From Gammaproteobacteria bacterium (GTDB taxonomy: Bacteria > Pseudomonadota > Gammaproteobacteria > Steroidobacterales > Steroidobacteraceae), in contig DAIDHD010000006.1 of assembly GCA_027459765.1 (NCBI GenBank), forward strand, positions 62,001-126,000: DNA of 64,000 nt. The letters are read 5' to 3'. The notes under the pieces are model-generated. The model had not been told where the DNA came from, did not search any database, and saw nothing but the letters and a program-made list of their open reading frames with translations. The translations under genes were made by a program, and so were the position numbers. Shown piece after piece: positions 45,673 to 53,194 of this stretch. How positions within the stretch are numbered: the first letter of the stretch is position 1; every line of letters begins with the position of its first letter.

Positions 45673-45978
45673 ATGCTGACGACGAAGCGCAAGCCGGCCA
45701 CGGTCGGCGAAATTTTGGCGGAGGAGTTCATGCAGCCCCTTGGCCTGACCCAGGCGGCTCTTGCCGAGGCGATGGGCGTGCAGCGCAAGCACGTCAATGA
45801 GTTGTGCAACGACCGCAGGAACGTGACGGCGGCAACGGCGCTCATCCTCGCGCGCGTGTTCGGCAACAGCCCGGACTTCTGGCTGAACGTGCAGCGGCGC
45901 AGCGATTTGTGGGAAGCGATGCACAGCCCGAAAGAACTGGAGCGGATCGCACGCGCGCGCCCGCTCAAGGCCGCCTGA
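45673..45978 (+). CDS. higA: HigA-like XRE antitoxin
   Basis: A 101-residue antitoxin with a helix-turn-helix: TVGEILAEEFMQPLGLTQAALAEAMGVQRKHVNELCNDRRNVTAATALILARVFGNSPDFWLNVQ. The C terminus (HSPKELERIARARPL) is short, as in HigA. It starts 13 bases after the toxin stop, so the two are co-transcribed. It would neutralise HigB and repress the operon through the palindrome at 45320. Confidence 0.9.
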   Translation: MLTTKRKPATVGEILAEEFMQPLGLTQAALAEAMGVQRKHVNELCNDRRNVTAATALILARVFGNSPDFWLNVQRRSDLWEAMHSPKELERIARARPLKAA

Positions 45979-45992
45979 AGCCGGCCGCCTCC

Positions 45993-46029
45993 AAGGTCTT
46001 GGGAAACGAGTGGCGGAGAGGGTGGGATT
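45993..46029. repeat. Direct repeat: partial copy of the tRNA-Ser 3' end
   Basis: A 37-base segment matches 46150-46186 in 35 positions. It carries flanking sequence (AAGGTCTTG) and the minus-strand 3' part of a tRNA-Ser gene (TGGCGGAGAGGGTGGGATT, the CCA end and part of the T arm). The rest of the tRNA is missing here. It lies just beyond the higA stop (15 bases), consistent with a residual attachment site or a small duplication. Confidence 0.7.
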
Positions 46030-46149
46030 GCTCGCGGCTGCGCCGCTCGTCCCTCGCGTGCGCTCGGGACCGCCGTCGCAAATGCTCCGGCGTCATCCCA
46101 CCCGGTCGCCCCAATGCTGGGTAGCCCCTGGGCTTTATCAGGCCGCAAA

Positions 46150-46186
46150 AAGGTCTTGAAAAACGAGTGGCGGAGAGGGTGGGATT
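46150..46186. repeat. Direct repeat overlapping the intact tRNA-Ser 3' end
   Basis: The second copy of the 37-base repeat, 157 bases from the first, spans the 3' end and flank of the functional tRNA-Ser gene. The 120 bases between the copies hold no open reading frame that looks real. Confidence 0.7.
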
Positions 46187-46260
46187 CGAACCCACGTGCC
46201 GGGATTAACCGACCATCCGATTTCGAGTCGGCGCCGTTATGACCGCTTCGGTACCTCTCC
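46168..46260 (-). tRNA. tRNA-Ser (CGA anticodon)
   Basis: A 93-base class II tRNA with CCA encoded. The acceptor arms are GGAGAGG and CCTCTCC, the anticodon loop is CTCGAAA (anticodon CGA, reading TCG), and the long variable arm pairs GTCGG with CCGGC. The T arm is GTGGG-TTCGAAT-CCCAC. The anticodon stem has four good pairs (CCGA/TCGG) and a G-A opposition at 27-43. The 3' end is partly duplicated at 45993-46029. Confidence 0.95.
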
Positions 46261-46265
46261 GTTTT

Positions 46266-46367
46266 GACTTAAAGCCGCGCGTCTTGACTTAAGGTCTTTT
46301 GGTTCGTGACGCGCCACACGCTGGATGAGTCTCCCATTTGGGATCACCCGGCGTGCGGCTTAAAGTC
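46266..46367. repeat. Near-perfect inverted repeat between tRNA-Ser and mltF
   Basis: GACTTAAAGCCGCGCG (46266-46281) and CGTGCGGCTTAAAGTC (46352-46367) pair in 14 of 16 positions. A third GACTTAA lies at about 46285. The region between the arms is about 70 bases without a gene. It could be the remains of a small inverted-repeat element or part of the tRNA and mltF promoters. Confidence 0.4.
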
Positions 46368-46469
46368 CCGGTATTCTAGCGCATCATCCGGGCAAGTGCT
46401 TCAAGAAGCGAACTCGACCGCCCCCGGGGCATCTAAGGAGCCGATCGCAGAGCTCGTAGCGACTCCACC

Positions 46470-47879
46470 GTGCGAACCCTTAACCTACGGAAAAATCACG
46501 CAAATTGGGCGAAGTTCGGCATTGCGGCGACCAGTGTGCTGCTGTTGTCGACCTATGCGCCCCGACCGAGTCTGATCGAACAGATCAAGACCCTCGGCGA
46601 GCTGCGCGTGGTCACCCGCAACGGTCCGCTCGCCTTCTACCGTGGGGCGGACGGCATGCCGGAGGGTCCTGAGTACGAGCTCGCGCGGCGCTTCGCACAG
46701 GAGCTCGGCGTCAAGCTCGTCATCACCCCACGGAAGAGCTACGCCGAAATCTACGGCGCGCTGGTGAGCGGACAGGCCCACCTCGCCGCGGCGGGGCTGC
46801 GGGTGCCGTCCAGCGCCATGCGCGGCGTGGCCTTCGGACCGGCGTATCAGCACGTGCACGAACACCTGGTGTACCGGCGCGGCGAGGCCCGCCCGGCATC
46901 GCTCGCCGACATCGGCGACGGCGATCTGGAGATCGTCGCCGGCAGCAACCACGCCAATACCCTGTACGCGGCGCGCGATTCGCTTCCCGACCTCGTCTGG
47001 ATCGAGAACAGCAGCACCGACACCCAGGGCCTTCTCGACGAGGTCGCCGACGGCACCATCGATTACACCATCGCCGACTCGACCGAGTTCGCGCTCGCGC
47101 ACGACGTGCACCCCGAGCTGCGCGTCGCCTTCGACTTCCCCGGCGTGCAGTCGCTCGCTTGGGCCGCGAGCGACCGCGACCCCTCCTTCCTGCGCGCGAT
47201 CGGCGAGTACTTCTCGCACCTTAACTCCGACGGCGAGCTCGCAGCCATCGTGCAGCGCTACTACGGCCGCGAGGACGACCAGGAGTTCGCCGGCACCAGC
47301 AGCTTCATGCGCGACCTGAAGGCACGACTGCCTCTGTACCAGCGCTGGTTCCAGGAGGCGGCGCAAGCGAGCCGGCAGGACTGGCGCCTGCTCGCCGCGA
47401 TCGGCTACCAGGAATCGAAGTGGAATCCGATCGCCACCTCCCCCACCGGGGCGAAGGGTCTGATGCAGCTCACTTCGGGCACCGCATCCGCCAATGAAGT
47501 CACCGACCGCACTGATCCGCGTCAGAGCATCTTCGCCGGAGCCAGGTACTTCCAGCAGGTGTACGACAAGATTCCGGCGCACGTGCCGGAGCCGGACCGC
47601 ACCTGGTTCGCGCTGGCGGCCTACAACATCGGCTACGGCCACCTCGAGGATGCGCGCGTGCTCGCGCAGAAGGCCGGACGCAACCCAGACTCCTGGCAGG
47701 ACGTGCGCGAATTCCTGCCGCTGCTCGCGCAGGAGTACTGGTACACCCAGACCGAGAACGGCTACGCGCGCGGGCGCGAGTCGGTGCGCTACGTCGACAA
47801 TGTGCGCGGCTATCGCGACATACTCGAGTGGGCCTGGGCCGACACCGGCACCAACGCCTCCTCGGTCGCGCTCAACTAG
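46470..47879 (+). CDS. mltF: Membrane-bound lytic murein transglycosylase F
   Basis: A 469-residue protein with an N-terminal signal or anchor (FGIAATSVLLLSTYA), a periplasmic binding-protein domain (about 40-265: TLGELRVVTRNGPLAFYRGADGMPEGPEYELARRFAQELGV) and a C-terminal SLT domain with the catalytic Glu315 in GYQESKWNPIATSPTGAKGLMQLT. It cleaves peptidoglycan with formation of 1,6-anhydro ends. The GTG at 46470 is the start; the stop is 6 bases from the convergent tadA stop. Confidence 0.93.
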   Translation: MRTLNLRKNHANWAKFGIAATSVLLLSTYAPRPSLIEQIKTLGELRVVTRNGPLAFYRGADGMPEGPEYELARRFAQELGVKLVITPRKSYAEIYGALVSGQAHLAAAGLRVPSSAMRGVAFGPAYQHVHEHLVYRRGEARPASLADIGDGDLEIVAGSNHANTLYAARDSLPDLVWIENSSTDTQGLLDEVADGTIDYTIADSTEFALAHDVHPELRVAFDFPGVQSLAWAASDRDPSFLRAIGEYFSHLNSDGELAAIVQRYYGREDDQEFAGTSSFMRDLKARLPLYQRWFQEAAQASRQDWRLLAAIGYQESKWNPIATSPTGAKGLMQLTSGTASANEVTDRTDPRQSIFAGARYFQQVYDKIPAHVPEPDRTWFALAAYNIGYGHLEDARVLAQKAGRNPDSWQDVREFLPLLAQEYWYTQTENGYARGRESVRYVDNVRGYRDILEWAWADTGTNASSVALN

Positions 47880-47885
47880 ACCGGC

Positions 47886-48371
47886 TCAGCGTGCGCCGCC
47901 CGGAGCAACCCCGCCGCGGCGGCGCTCCTCGAAGAAGCTTCGCAGCTGCGCGCCGCACTCGTCGCTGCACACCCCGCCGAACACGTCTGCACGGTGGGTG
48001 AGCTTCGGCTCGCGCGTCAGGTCGAAGGCGCCGCCACAGGCCCCGGCCTTCGGATCCCAGGCTCCGAATACGATGCGCTCGATCCGCGCATTCAAGGCGG
48101 CGCCCAGGCACATCGCACACGGCTCGAGAGTCACGTACAGCGTGGCGCCGCCGAGGCGGTAGTTGCCGACGCGTGCCGCCGCGGCCCGCAGCGCCACGAT
48201 CTCCGCGTGCGCGGTCGGATCGTGCGCACCGATCGGCCTGTTCCAACCCTCCCCGAGCACCTCGCCGTCGCGCACCACGAGGGCGCCCACCGGCACTTCG
48301 CCCGCCGCGCGGCCGGACGCGGCGAGCGCCAGCGCACGGCGCACGAAATCGACGTCGGTCAGCGGTGCCAT
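47886..48371 (-). CDS. tadA: tRNA-specific adenosine deaminase
   Basis: A 161-residue cytidine-deaminase-fold enzyme that converts A34 to inosine in tRNA-Arg(ACG). The zinc and catalytic motif is HAEIVAL (His55, Glu57) with Cys85 and Cys88 in PCAMC. The ATG at 48371 (MAPLTDVDF) is chosen over an upstream ATG at 48407 that lies inside the neighbouring MFS gene. It follows the MFS gene by 4 bases. Confidence 0.93.
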   Translation of the reverse strand: MAPLTDVDFVRRALALAASGRAAGEVPVGALVVRDGEVLGEGWNRPIGAHDPTAHAEIVALRAAAARVGNYRLGGATLYVTLEPCAMCLGAALNARIERIVFGAWDPKAGACGGAFDLTREPKLTHRADVFGGVCSDECGAQLRSFFEERRRGGVAPGGAR

Positions 48372-48375
48372 GCGC

Positions 48376-49662
48376 TCATCCCGCGACGGGCGCAAGCCGC
48401 CGGACACGGCGCAGCAGTGCGAGCACGCACACCAGCAACAGGCCGCCGGCGCTCGCGGCGAGCGCGCCGTGGATGCCGATGCGCTGCCCGAGAAGGCCGA
48501 CGTTGACGCCGCTGAAGGTGCGCAGCCCCAGCGCCGACATCGAGAACACGCCGATCACCCGGCCGCGGACCTGGGCCGGAGCGTGCATCTGCACCAGGGT
48601 CTGGGCCATGGAGTTGAACGCGAGCTCCGTGAAGCCGGCGACGAACAGCAGCGCCACGGCGAGCGCATACGCGTGGGTCTGCGCGAAGCCGATCAACGCC
48701 GCACTCCAGATCGCCGCCAGCACGTAGGCCGTAGCGCGCCCGGGCACCAGCCAGCCGCGGCTCTCGAGCAGCAGGCCGCCGACGAGCCCGCCCGCGGCGT
48801 CGGCGCCGAGAAGCGCACTGTAGGAGAAATCGGCGCGCAGCGCGCCGAGATCGTGCGCGAATCCCGGCATCTGCGCCTGATAGGCGGAGCCGACGAAGAA
48901 AGATGCCGCCCCGACCAGCACGGTCATGGACGCGAGTACGGGGTGGGCCGCCACCAGCCGGATGGTCGCGCCGACGTCGGCGAATCCGCGGATCGACGGT
49001 GCCGCGCCCCGATCCCCGGGGGCGCGGCGGCCATACGGCGCGCGCATCAGCCAGAGGAACAAGGGAAGGTAGATCAGCGCATTGACGAGGATCCCGCGCG
49101 CCGGCCCCAACAAGAGCAGCAACGCGGCGCCCACGGCCGGCCCGACCAGGAATCCGAGGTACCGCCCGGTGGAATTCAGGCGTACGGCGCTCGCGAGGTG
49201 ATCCGCGGCCACGATGCGGTGGATCAGCACCTGGGAGGCCGGCAGCCAGACGACGCCTGCGAGGCCGTGCAGCACCAGCAGCAGCATCGCCTTCCACAGC
49301 GCCACCGAGTCGGTGAGGAACATCACGCCCCAGCTCACCGAGACGGTCATGAACAGCAGCATCGCGCCCTGGATGAGCCGGCGAATGTCGTACCGGTCCG
49401 CGAGACCGCCGGTGTAGCCGGCGAGCAGCAGGTAAGGCATCCAGTGCGAGATCACCGCGAAGCCGCCCAGCGCCGGGGAGTGGAATTTCTGGAACACCAC
49501 CCAGTAGCTGATGACGTGCTCGATGTTGTCGGCCATCAGCGCGAGCGTGGTGCCGGCGACGTAGAAGCGGAAGTCGGCGTTGCCGAGGGCGACGAAGCCG
49601 CGCACGGCGGCCGGGGCGGCCACCCTCGCGGGCTCGGCTTCTGGGGACGGATCCGTGGACAT
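48376..49662 (-). CDS. MFS transporter
   Basis: A 428-residue membrane protein with about 12 hydrophobic segments. It opens with FVALGNADFRFYVAGTTLALMADNIEHVISYWVVF and has the loop GGLADRYDIRRLIQGA typical of the major facilitator superfamily, of the enterobactin-exporter/MFS_3-like kind. The substrate is unknown. The ATG at 49662 (MSTDPSPE) begins a short hydrophilic tail before the first membrane segment. It is divergent from the S46 peptidase gene. Confidence 0.85.
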   Translation of the reverse strand: MSTDPSPEAEPARVAAPAAVRGFVALGNADFRFYVAGTTLALMADNIEHVISYWVVFQKFHSPALGGFAVISHWMPYLLLAGYTGGLADRYDIRRLIQGAMLLFMTVSVSWGVMFLTDSVALWKAMLLLVLHGLAGVVWLPASQVLIHRIVAADHLASAVRLNSTGRYLGFLVGPAVGAALLLLLGPARGILVNALIYLPLFLWLMRAPYGRRAPGDRGAAPSIRGFADVGATIRLVAAHPVLASMTVLVGAASFFVGSAYQAQMPGFAHDLGALRADFSYSALLGADAAGGLVGGLLLESRGWLVPGRATAYVLAAIWSAALIGFAQTHAYALAVALLFVAGFTELAFNSMAQTLVQMHAPAQVRGRVIGVFSMSALGLRTFSGVNVGLLGQRIGIHGALAASAGGLLLVCVLALLRRVRRLAPVAG

Positions 49663-49782
49663 GCGCGCTTTCTCGCCACGGATTGTACGCGCCACGGCCC
49701 GCGCGTGCGCGCGTCCCGGCACGCTCGCGTACAATCGCGCTCCGCCGGCGACGGGCCGGAGCGAGAGCGGACGGGCGGCGCG

Positions 49783-51879
49783 ATGCGAGTACGGTGGCGG
49801 GGAACCTTGATCTGCCTGATCGGCGCATGGCTCGCCGCGGCTGCGCATGCCGACGAGGGGATGTGGACCTTCGATCACTTTCCGGCCCAGGAAGTCGCGC
49901 AACGCTACGGCGTACAGATCACCCCCGCCTGGCTCGAGCACGTCCGACTCGCCACCGTGAGGCTCAACGGCTGCACCGGCTCGTTCGTCTCGAGCGACGG
50001 CCTCATCCTCACCAACCATCATTGCGTCGAGTCCTGTCTCGCCGCCCTCTCCTCGCAGGACGCGAACCTCGTCGACGGCGGCTTCCTCGCCGACGAGCGC
50101 CACCCGGAAGGGCGCTGTGCAACCCAGGTCGCCGACGTGCTGGTGGCCACCGAGGAGGTCACGGCGCAGATCACCGCGGCGGTCGCCGGGCTCGACGCGG
50201 CCGCCGCCGCCAGCGCCCGGCGCCGCACGCTCACGCTGCTCGAGCAGCGTTGCGAACAGGCGAGCGCCAGGCGGCCGGCGGGACGCCTGAAGTGCCAGGC
50301 GGTCTCCCTGTACGAGGGCGGCCAATACTTCCTCTACGAGTACAAGCGCTACGAGGACGTGCGTCTGGTGTTCGCGCCGGAGAGCGACATCGCCGCGTTC
50401 GGCGGCGATCCGGACAACTTCCAGTTCCCGCGCTGGTCGCTCGACGTCTCCGTGCTGCGCGCCTACGAGAACGGCAAACCGGCACACACCCCGCAACACC
50501 TGTCGATCGACTTCGACGGCCCCCGCGAAGGCGAGCCGGTGTTCGTGTCCGGGCACCCCGGGACGACCTCACGCCTGGAGACCCGGGCGCAGCTCGAGTT
50601 CACGCGCGACGTGGTGCTGCCGCAGGCGCTGCTGCGCAGCGCCGAACTGCGCGGGCGCTATCTGCAGTTCGCCTTCGCCAATGCCGCGAATGCGGCACTG
50701 ATCGAGGCGCCGCTCGACAACCTCGAGAACGCGATCAAGGTGCGCCGCAAGCTTCTCGACGCCCTGCACGACGACGCACTCCTGGAGCGCAAGAGCGCCG
50801 AGGAGAGGACTCTGCGCGCCGCGGCCCACCTCGACGGCGAGGACCCCTGGAGGCAGATCGCAGCGGCGCTCGCGAAGGAACGCGACTTCTACGAACCGTA
50901 CACGTTCATCGAAGGCGGCGCCGGCTTCAACAGCATCCTGTTCCGCTACGCGCGCCTGCTGGTGCGCGGCGTCGAGGAGCGCACCAAGCCCAATGCCGAT
51001 CGGCTGCGCGAATTCACCGACGCGGCTCTGCCACGGGTGGCGCGGCAACTGGCGGCGCGGCTGCCGGTGTATCCGGAGGTCGAGGCCATGACCTTGTCCG
51101 CGTCGCTCGAGCGGTTGCGCGAGTGGCTCGGCCCGGACGACCCGCTGTCGCAGCAGCTGTTCGCGCACGACTCCCCGGACGGCGTCGCGATTCGTCTGGT
51201 GGCGGAGACGCAAATCGCGGATCCGGCGGTGCGTCAGCGACTCTGGGAGGGCGGCGCCGCGGCCGTGCGCGCGAGCCGCGACCCGATGATCGAGCTCGTG
51301 CGCGGCATCGACCCGCAGGCACGGGCTCTGCGCCGCCGCTACGAGGACGAGGTCGATGGGCCCATCACCGCCGCGGCGGCGCGCATCGCGCGCGCGCGAT
51401 TCGCCGCCTACGGCACGCGCGTCTATCCGGATGCGACTTTCACGCTGCGCCTGAACGTCGGCACGGTAAGCGGCTGGAACGAACACGGCCGTCCGATACC
51501 TGCCTTCACGCACCTCGAGCGCGCCTTCGCGCGCGCCACCGGCGCGCGTCCGTTCAAGATGCCGGATCGCTGGCTCGCCGCGGCCGACCGCCTCGATCGA
51601 TCCACGCCGTTCTGCATCTCGACCAGCAACGACATCGTCGGCGGCAACTCCGGAAGCCCCCTGATCGACGCGCGCGGCCGCCTGGTCGGCCTCATGTTCG
51701 ACGGCAACATCCACTCCATCGCCGGCGACTACGCCTTCGACGCCGCGAACAATCGAGCCGTGGCTCTGCACCCCGCGATGCTGCGCGTCGCGCTCGAGCA
51801 GGTCTACGGCGCACACGCCCTGTTCGCGGAACTCTCTGCATCCGGTGACGCGCTGGCGGGACGCGCGGCGGCTCGTTGA
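49783..51879 (+). CDS. S46 family dipeptidyl-peptidase (DPP7-like)
   Basis: A 698-residue exported serine peptidase with a signal peptide (GTLICLIGAWLAAAAHADEG). The catalytic His is in ILTNHHCVES (His80) and the nucleophile is Ser623 in GGNSGSPLID. S46 enzymes release dipeptides from peptide N termini in the periplasm. The residue 18 positions after the nucleophile is Gly641 (FDGN). In P. gingivalis DPP11 the equivalent spacing places Arg673, which selects Asp/Glu, so a hydrophobic-preferring DPP7-like activity is inferred. The ATG at 49783 is 120 bases from the divergent MFS start. Confidence 0.9.
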   Translation: MRVRWRGTLICLIGAWLAAAAHADEGMWTFDHFPAQEVAQRYGVQITPAWLEHVRLATVRLNGCTGSFVSSDGLILTNHHCVESCLAALSSQDANLVDGGFLADERHPEGRCATQVADVLVATEEVTAQITAAVAGLDAAAAASARRRTLTLLEQRCEQASARRPAGRLKCQAVSLYEGGQYFLYEYKRYEDVRLVFAPESDIAAFGGDPDNFQFPRWSLDVSVLRAYENGKPAHTPQHLSIDFDGPREGEPVFVSGHPGTTSRLETRAQLEFTRDVVLPQALLRSAELRGRYLQFAFANAANAALIEAPLDNLENAIKVRRKLLDALHDDALLERKSAEERTLRAAAHLDGEDPWRQIAAALAKERDFYEPYTFIEGGAGFNSILFRYARLLVRGVEERTKPNADRLREFTDAALPRVARQLAARLPVYPEVEAMTLSASLERLREWLGPDDPLSQQLFAHDSPDGVAIRLVAETQIADPAVRQRLWEGGAAAVRASRDPMIELVRGIDPQARALRRRYEDEVDGPITAAAARIARARFAAYGTRVYPDATFTLRLNVGTVSGWNEHGRPIPAFTHLERAFARATGARPFKMPDRWLAAADRLDRSTPFCISTSNDIVGGNSGSPLIDARGRLVGLMFDGNIHSIAGDYAFDAANNRAVALHPAMLRVALEQVYGAHALFAELSASGDALAGRAAAR

Positions 51880-51906
51880 GCTTCCGGTCCGTCACCCGAG
51901 ACTTGC

Positions 51907-52419
51907 ATGATTCATGGCGTCTATCGCTGTAGCGCGCAGAGCCCGGTCGGGGAACTCACCCTGGTGAGCGACGGCACGTCCCTGACCGGACTGCACTTCG
52001 ACATCGAGGAAAGCGTCGACGCGACGGCGATGGTCGAGGACCCCAGGGCCGCCCCCTTCGCCGCGGCGCGACGCCAACTCGCCGAGTACTTCGCCGGCGA
52101 ACTGCGCGTCTTCGACCTGCCCGTGCGCCTCGTGGGCACGCCTTTCCAGCGCCGGGTCTGGCGCGAGATCGCGGGCATCGGCTACGGAAGCAGCGCGAGC
52201 TATCGCGAAGTGGCGCGGCGCCTCAACCAGCCCGGCGCGGTGCGCGCTGTGGGCCTCGCGAGCGGCCGTAATCCCGTGGCCATCGTCGTGCCCTGCCACC
52301 GTGTCATCGGGGCCGACGGTTCACTGACCGGATTCGGCGGGGGGCTCGCACGCAAGCGGTGGCTGCTCGAGCACGAGGGCGTGCTGCAGCGCTCGCTGCC
52401 CTTCGGCGATGAAGCCTGA
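51907..52419 (+). CDS. ogt: Methylated-DNA--protein-cysteine methyltransferase
   Basis: A 170-residue repair protein that takes the alkyl group from O6-alkylguanine onto its own cysteine. The active site is VVPCHRVIG (Cys130), with the HTH stretch SYREVARRLNQPGAVRAVGLASGRNP just before it. There is no Ada-type N-terminal regulatory domain. It begins 27 bases after the peptidase gene and is convergent with the TauE/SafE gene (4 bases between stops). Confidence 0.93.
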   Translation: MIHGVYRCSAQSPVGELTLVSDGTSLTGLHFDIEESVDATAMVEDPRAAPFAAARRQLAEYFAGELRVFDLPVRLVGTPFQRRVWREIAGIGYGSSASYREVARRLNQPGAVRAVGLASGRNPVAIVVPCHRVIGADGSLTGFGGGLARKRWLLEHEGVLQRSLPFGDEA

Positions 52420-52423
52420 CGGG

Positions 52424-53194
52424 TCATGCCCAGTGGCTGACGCCCTTCCACGCGACGTAACAGGCCACTAACAGCACCAGACCGGCGAACAGCCGCCGCG
52501 CCAGCAACACATTCGCCGCGAGGTGACGCGCGCCCCGCAGGCCGAGCCAGCCGCCGGCCAGACCGCCGAGCACGAAAGTCAGCGCCACCTGCCAGCGCAC
52601 CAACCCCGACAGCGCATAGTTGATGGAGGTGGCGCCACCGAACACCCCCACCGCCAGCAGCGACGAGGCCGAGGCGTTCGCGAGCGTCATGCCGGTCGCA
52701 GCCATCAGACCCGGCACGATGAGGAAACCGCCGCCGATGCCGAAGAAGCCGGCGGCAAAGCCGACCGCCAGACCCATCGGCACCAGCCGCCGCGCGATGG
52801 CGGGCGTCAAACGCACCTCCGCGTCCGCCGAGGCGCGCGGCCGGCGCAGCATCGAGATGGCCACCGCGGCCATGGCCGCCGCGAAGAACACCAACAACCG
52901 CTGTCCCGGCACCGCCTTGGCCACGCTCGATCCGGCGATCGAACCGAGCAGGCCCGCCGCGGCGAATACGCTCGCGCAGGACCACCGCACTCGCCGCTCC
53001 CGGCTGTGACCGATGAGGTTCACGAAGGCGTTGAGCGCGACCGCGAGCGCCGAAGTACCGATGGCAACGTGGGGATCTTCGACGCCGACCACGTACAGCA
53101 ACAGCGGTGTCGCGAGAATCGAGCCGCCGCCGCCGAACAGAGCCAGCAGATAACCGACCAGCGCGCCGCTCGCCACGCTCAAGATGCCGGTCAT
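52424..53194 (-). CDS. TauE/SafE (TSUP) family permease
   Basis: A 256-residue membrane protein with about eight hydrophobic segments and the duplicated TSUP motif (GYLLALFGGGGSILATPLLLYVVG and GFAAGFFGIGGGFLIVPGLMAATGM). The family exports sulfite, sulfonates or other organic anions; the substrate here is unknown. Its ATG overlaps the P-type ATPase stop by 4 bases, making it the last gene of the RND/ATPase series. Confidence 0.85.
   Translation of the reverse strand: MTGILSVASGALVGYLLALFGGGGSILATPLLLYVVGVEDPHVAIGTSALAVALNAFVNLIGHSRERRVRWSCASVFAAAGLLGSIAGSSVAKAVPGQRLLVFFAAAMAAVAISMLRRPRASADAEVRLTPAIARRLVPMGLAVGFAAGFFGIGGGFLIVPGLMAATGMTLANASASSLLAVGVFGGATSINYALSGLVRWQVALTFVLGGLAGGWLGLRGARHLAANVLLARRLFAGLVLLVACYVAWKGVSHWA

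Noticed and set aside
46030-46149. Possible gene or RNA between the two tRNA-Ser repeat copies
   Set aside because: Only 120 bases, no ribosome site, no protein-like frame and no convincing fold.
48163-49782. A long upstream extension of the S46 peptidase frame
   Set aside because: It lies antisense to tadA and the MFS gene; the signal peptide beginning at 49783 fixes the real start.
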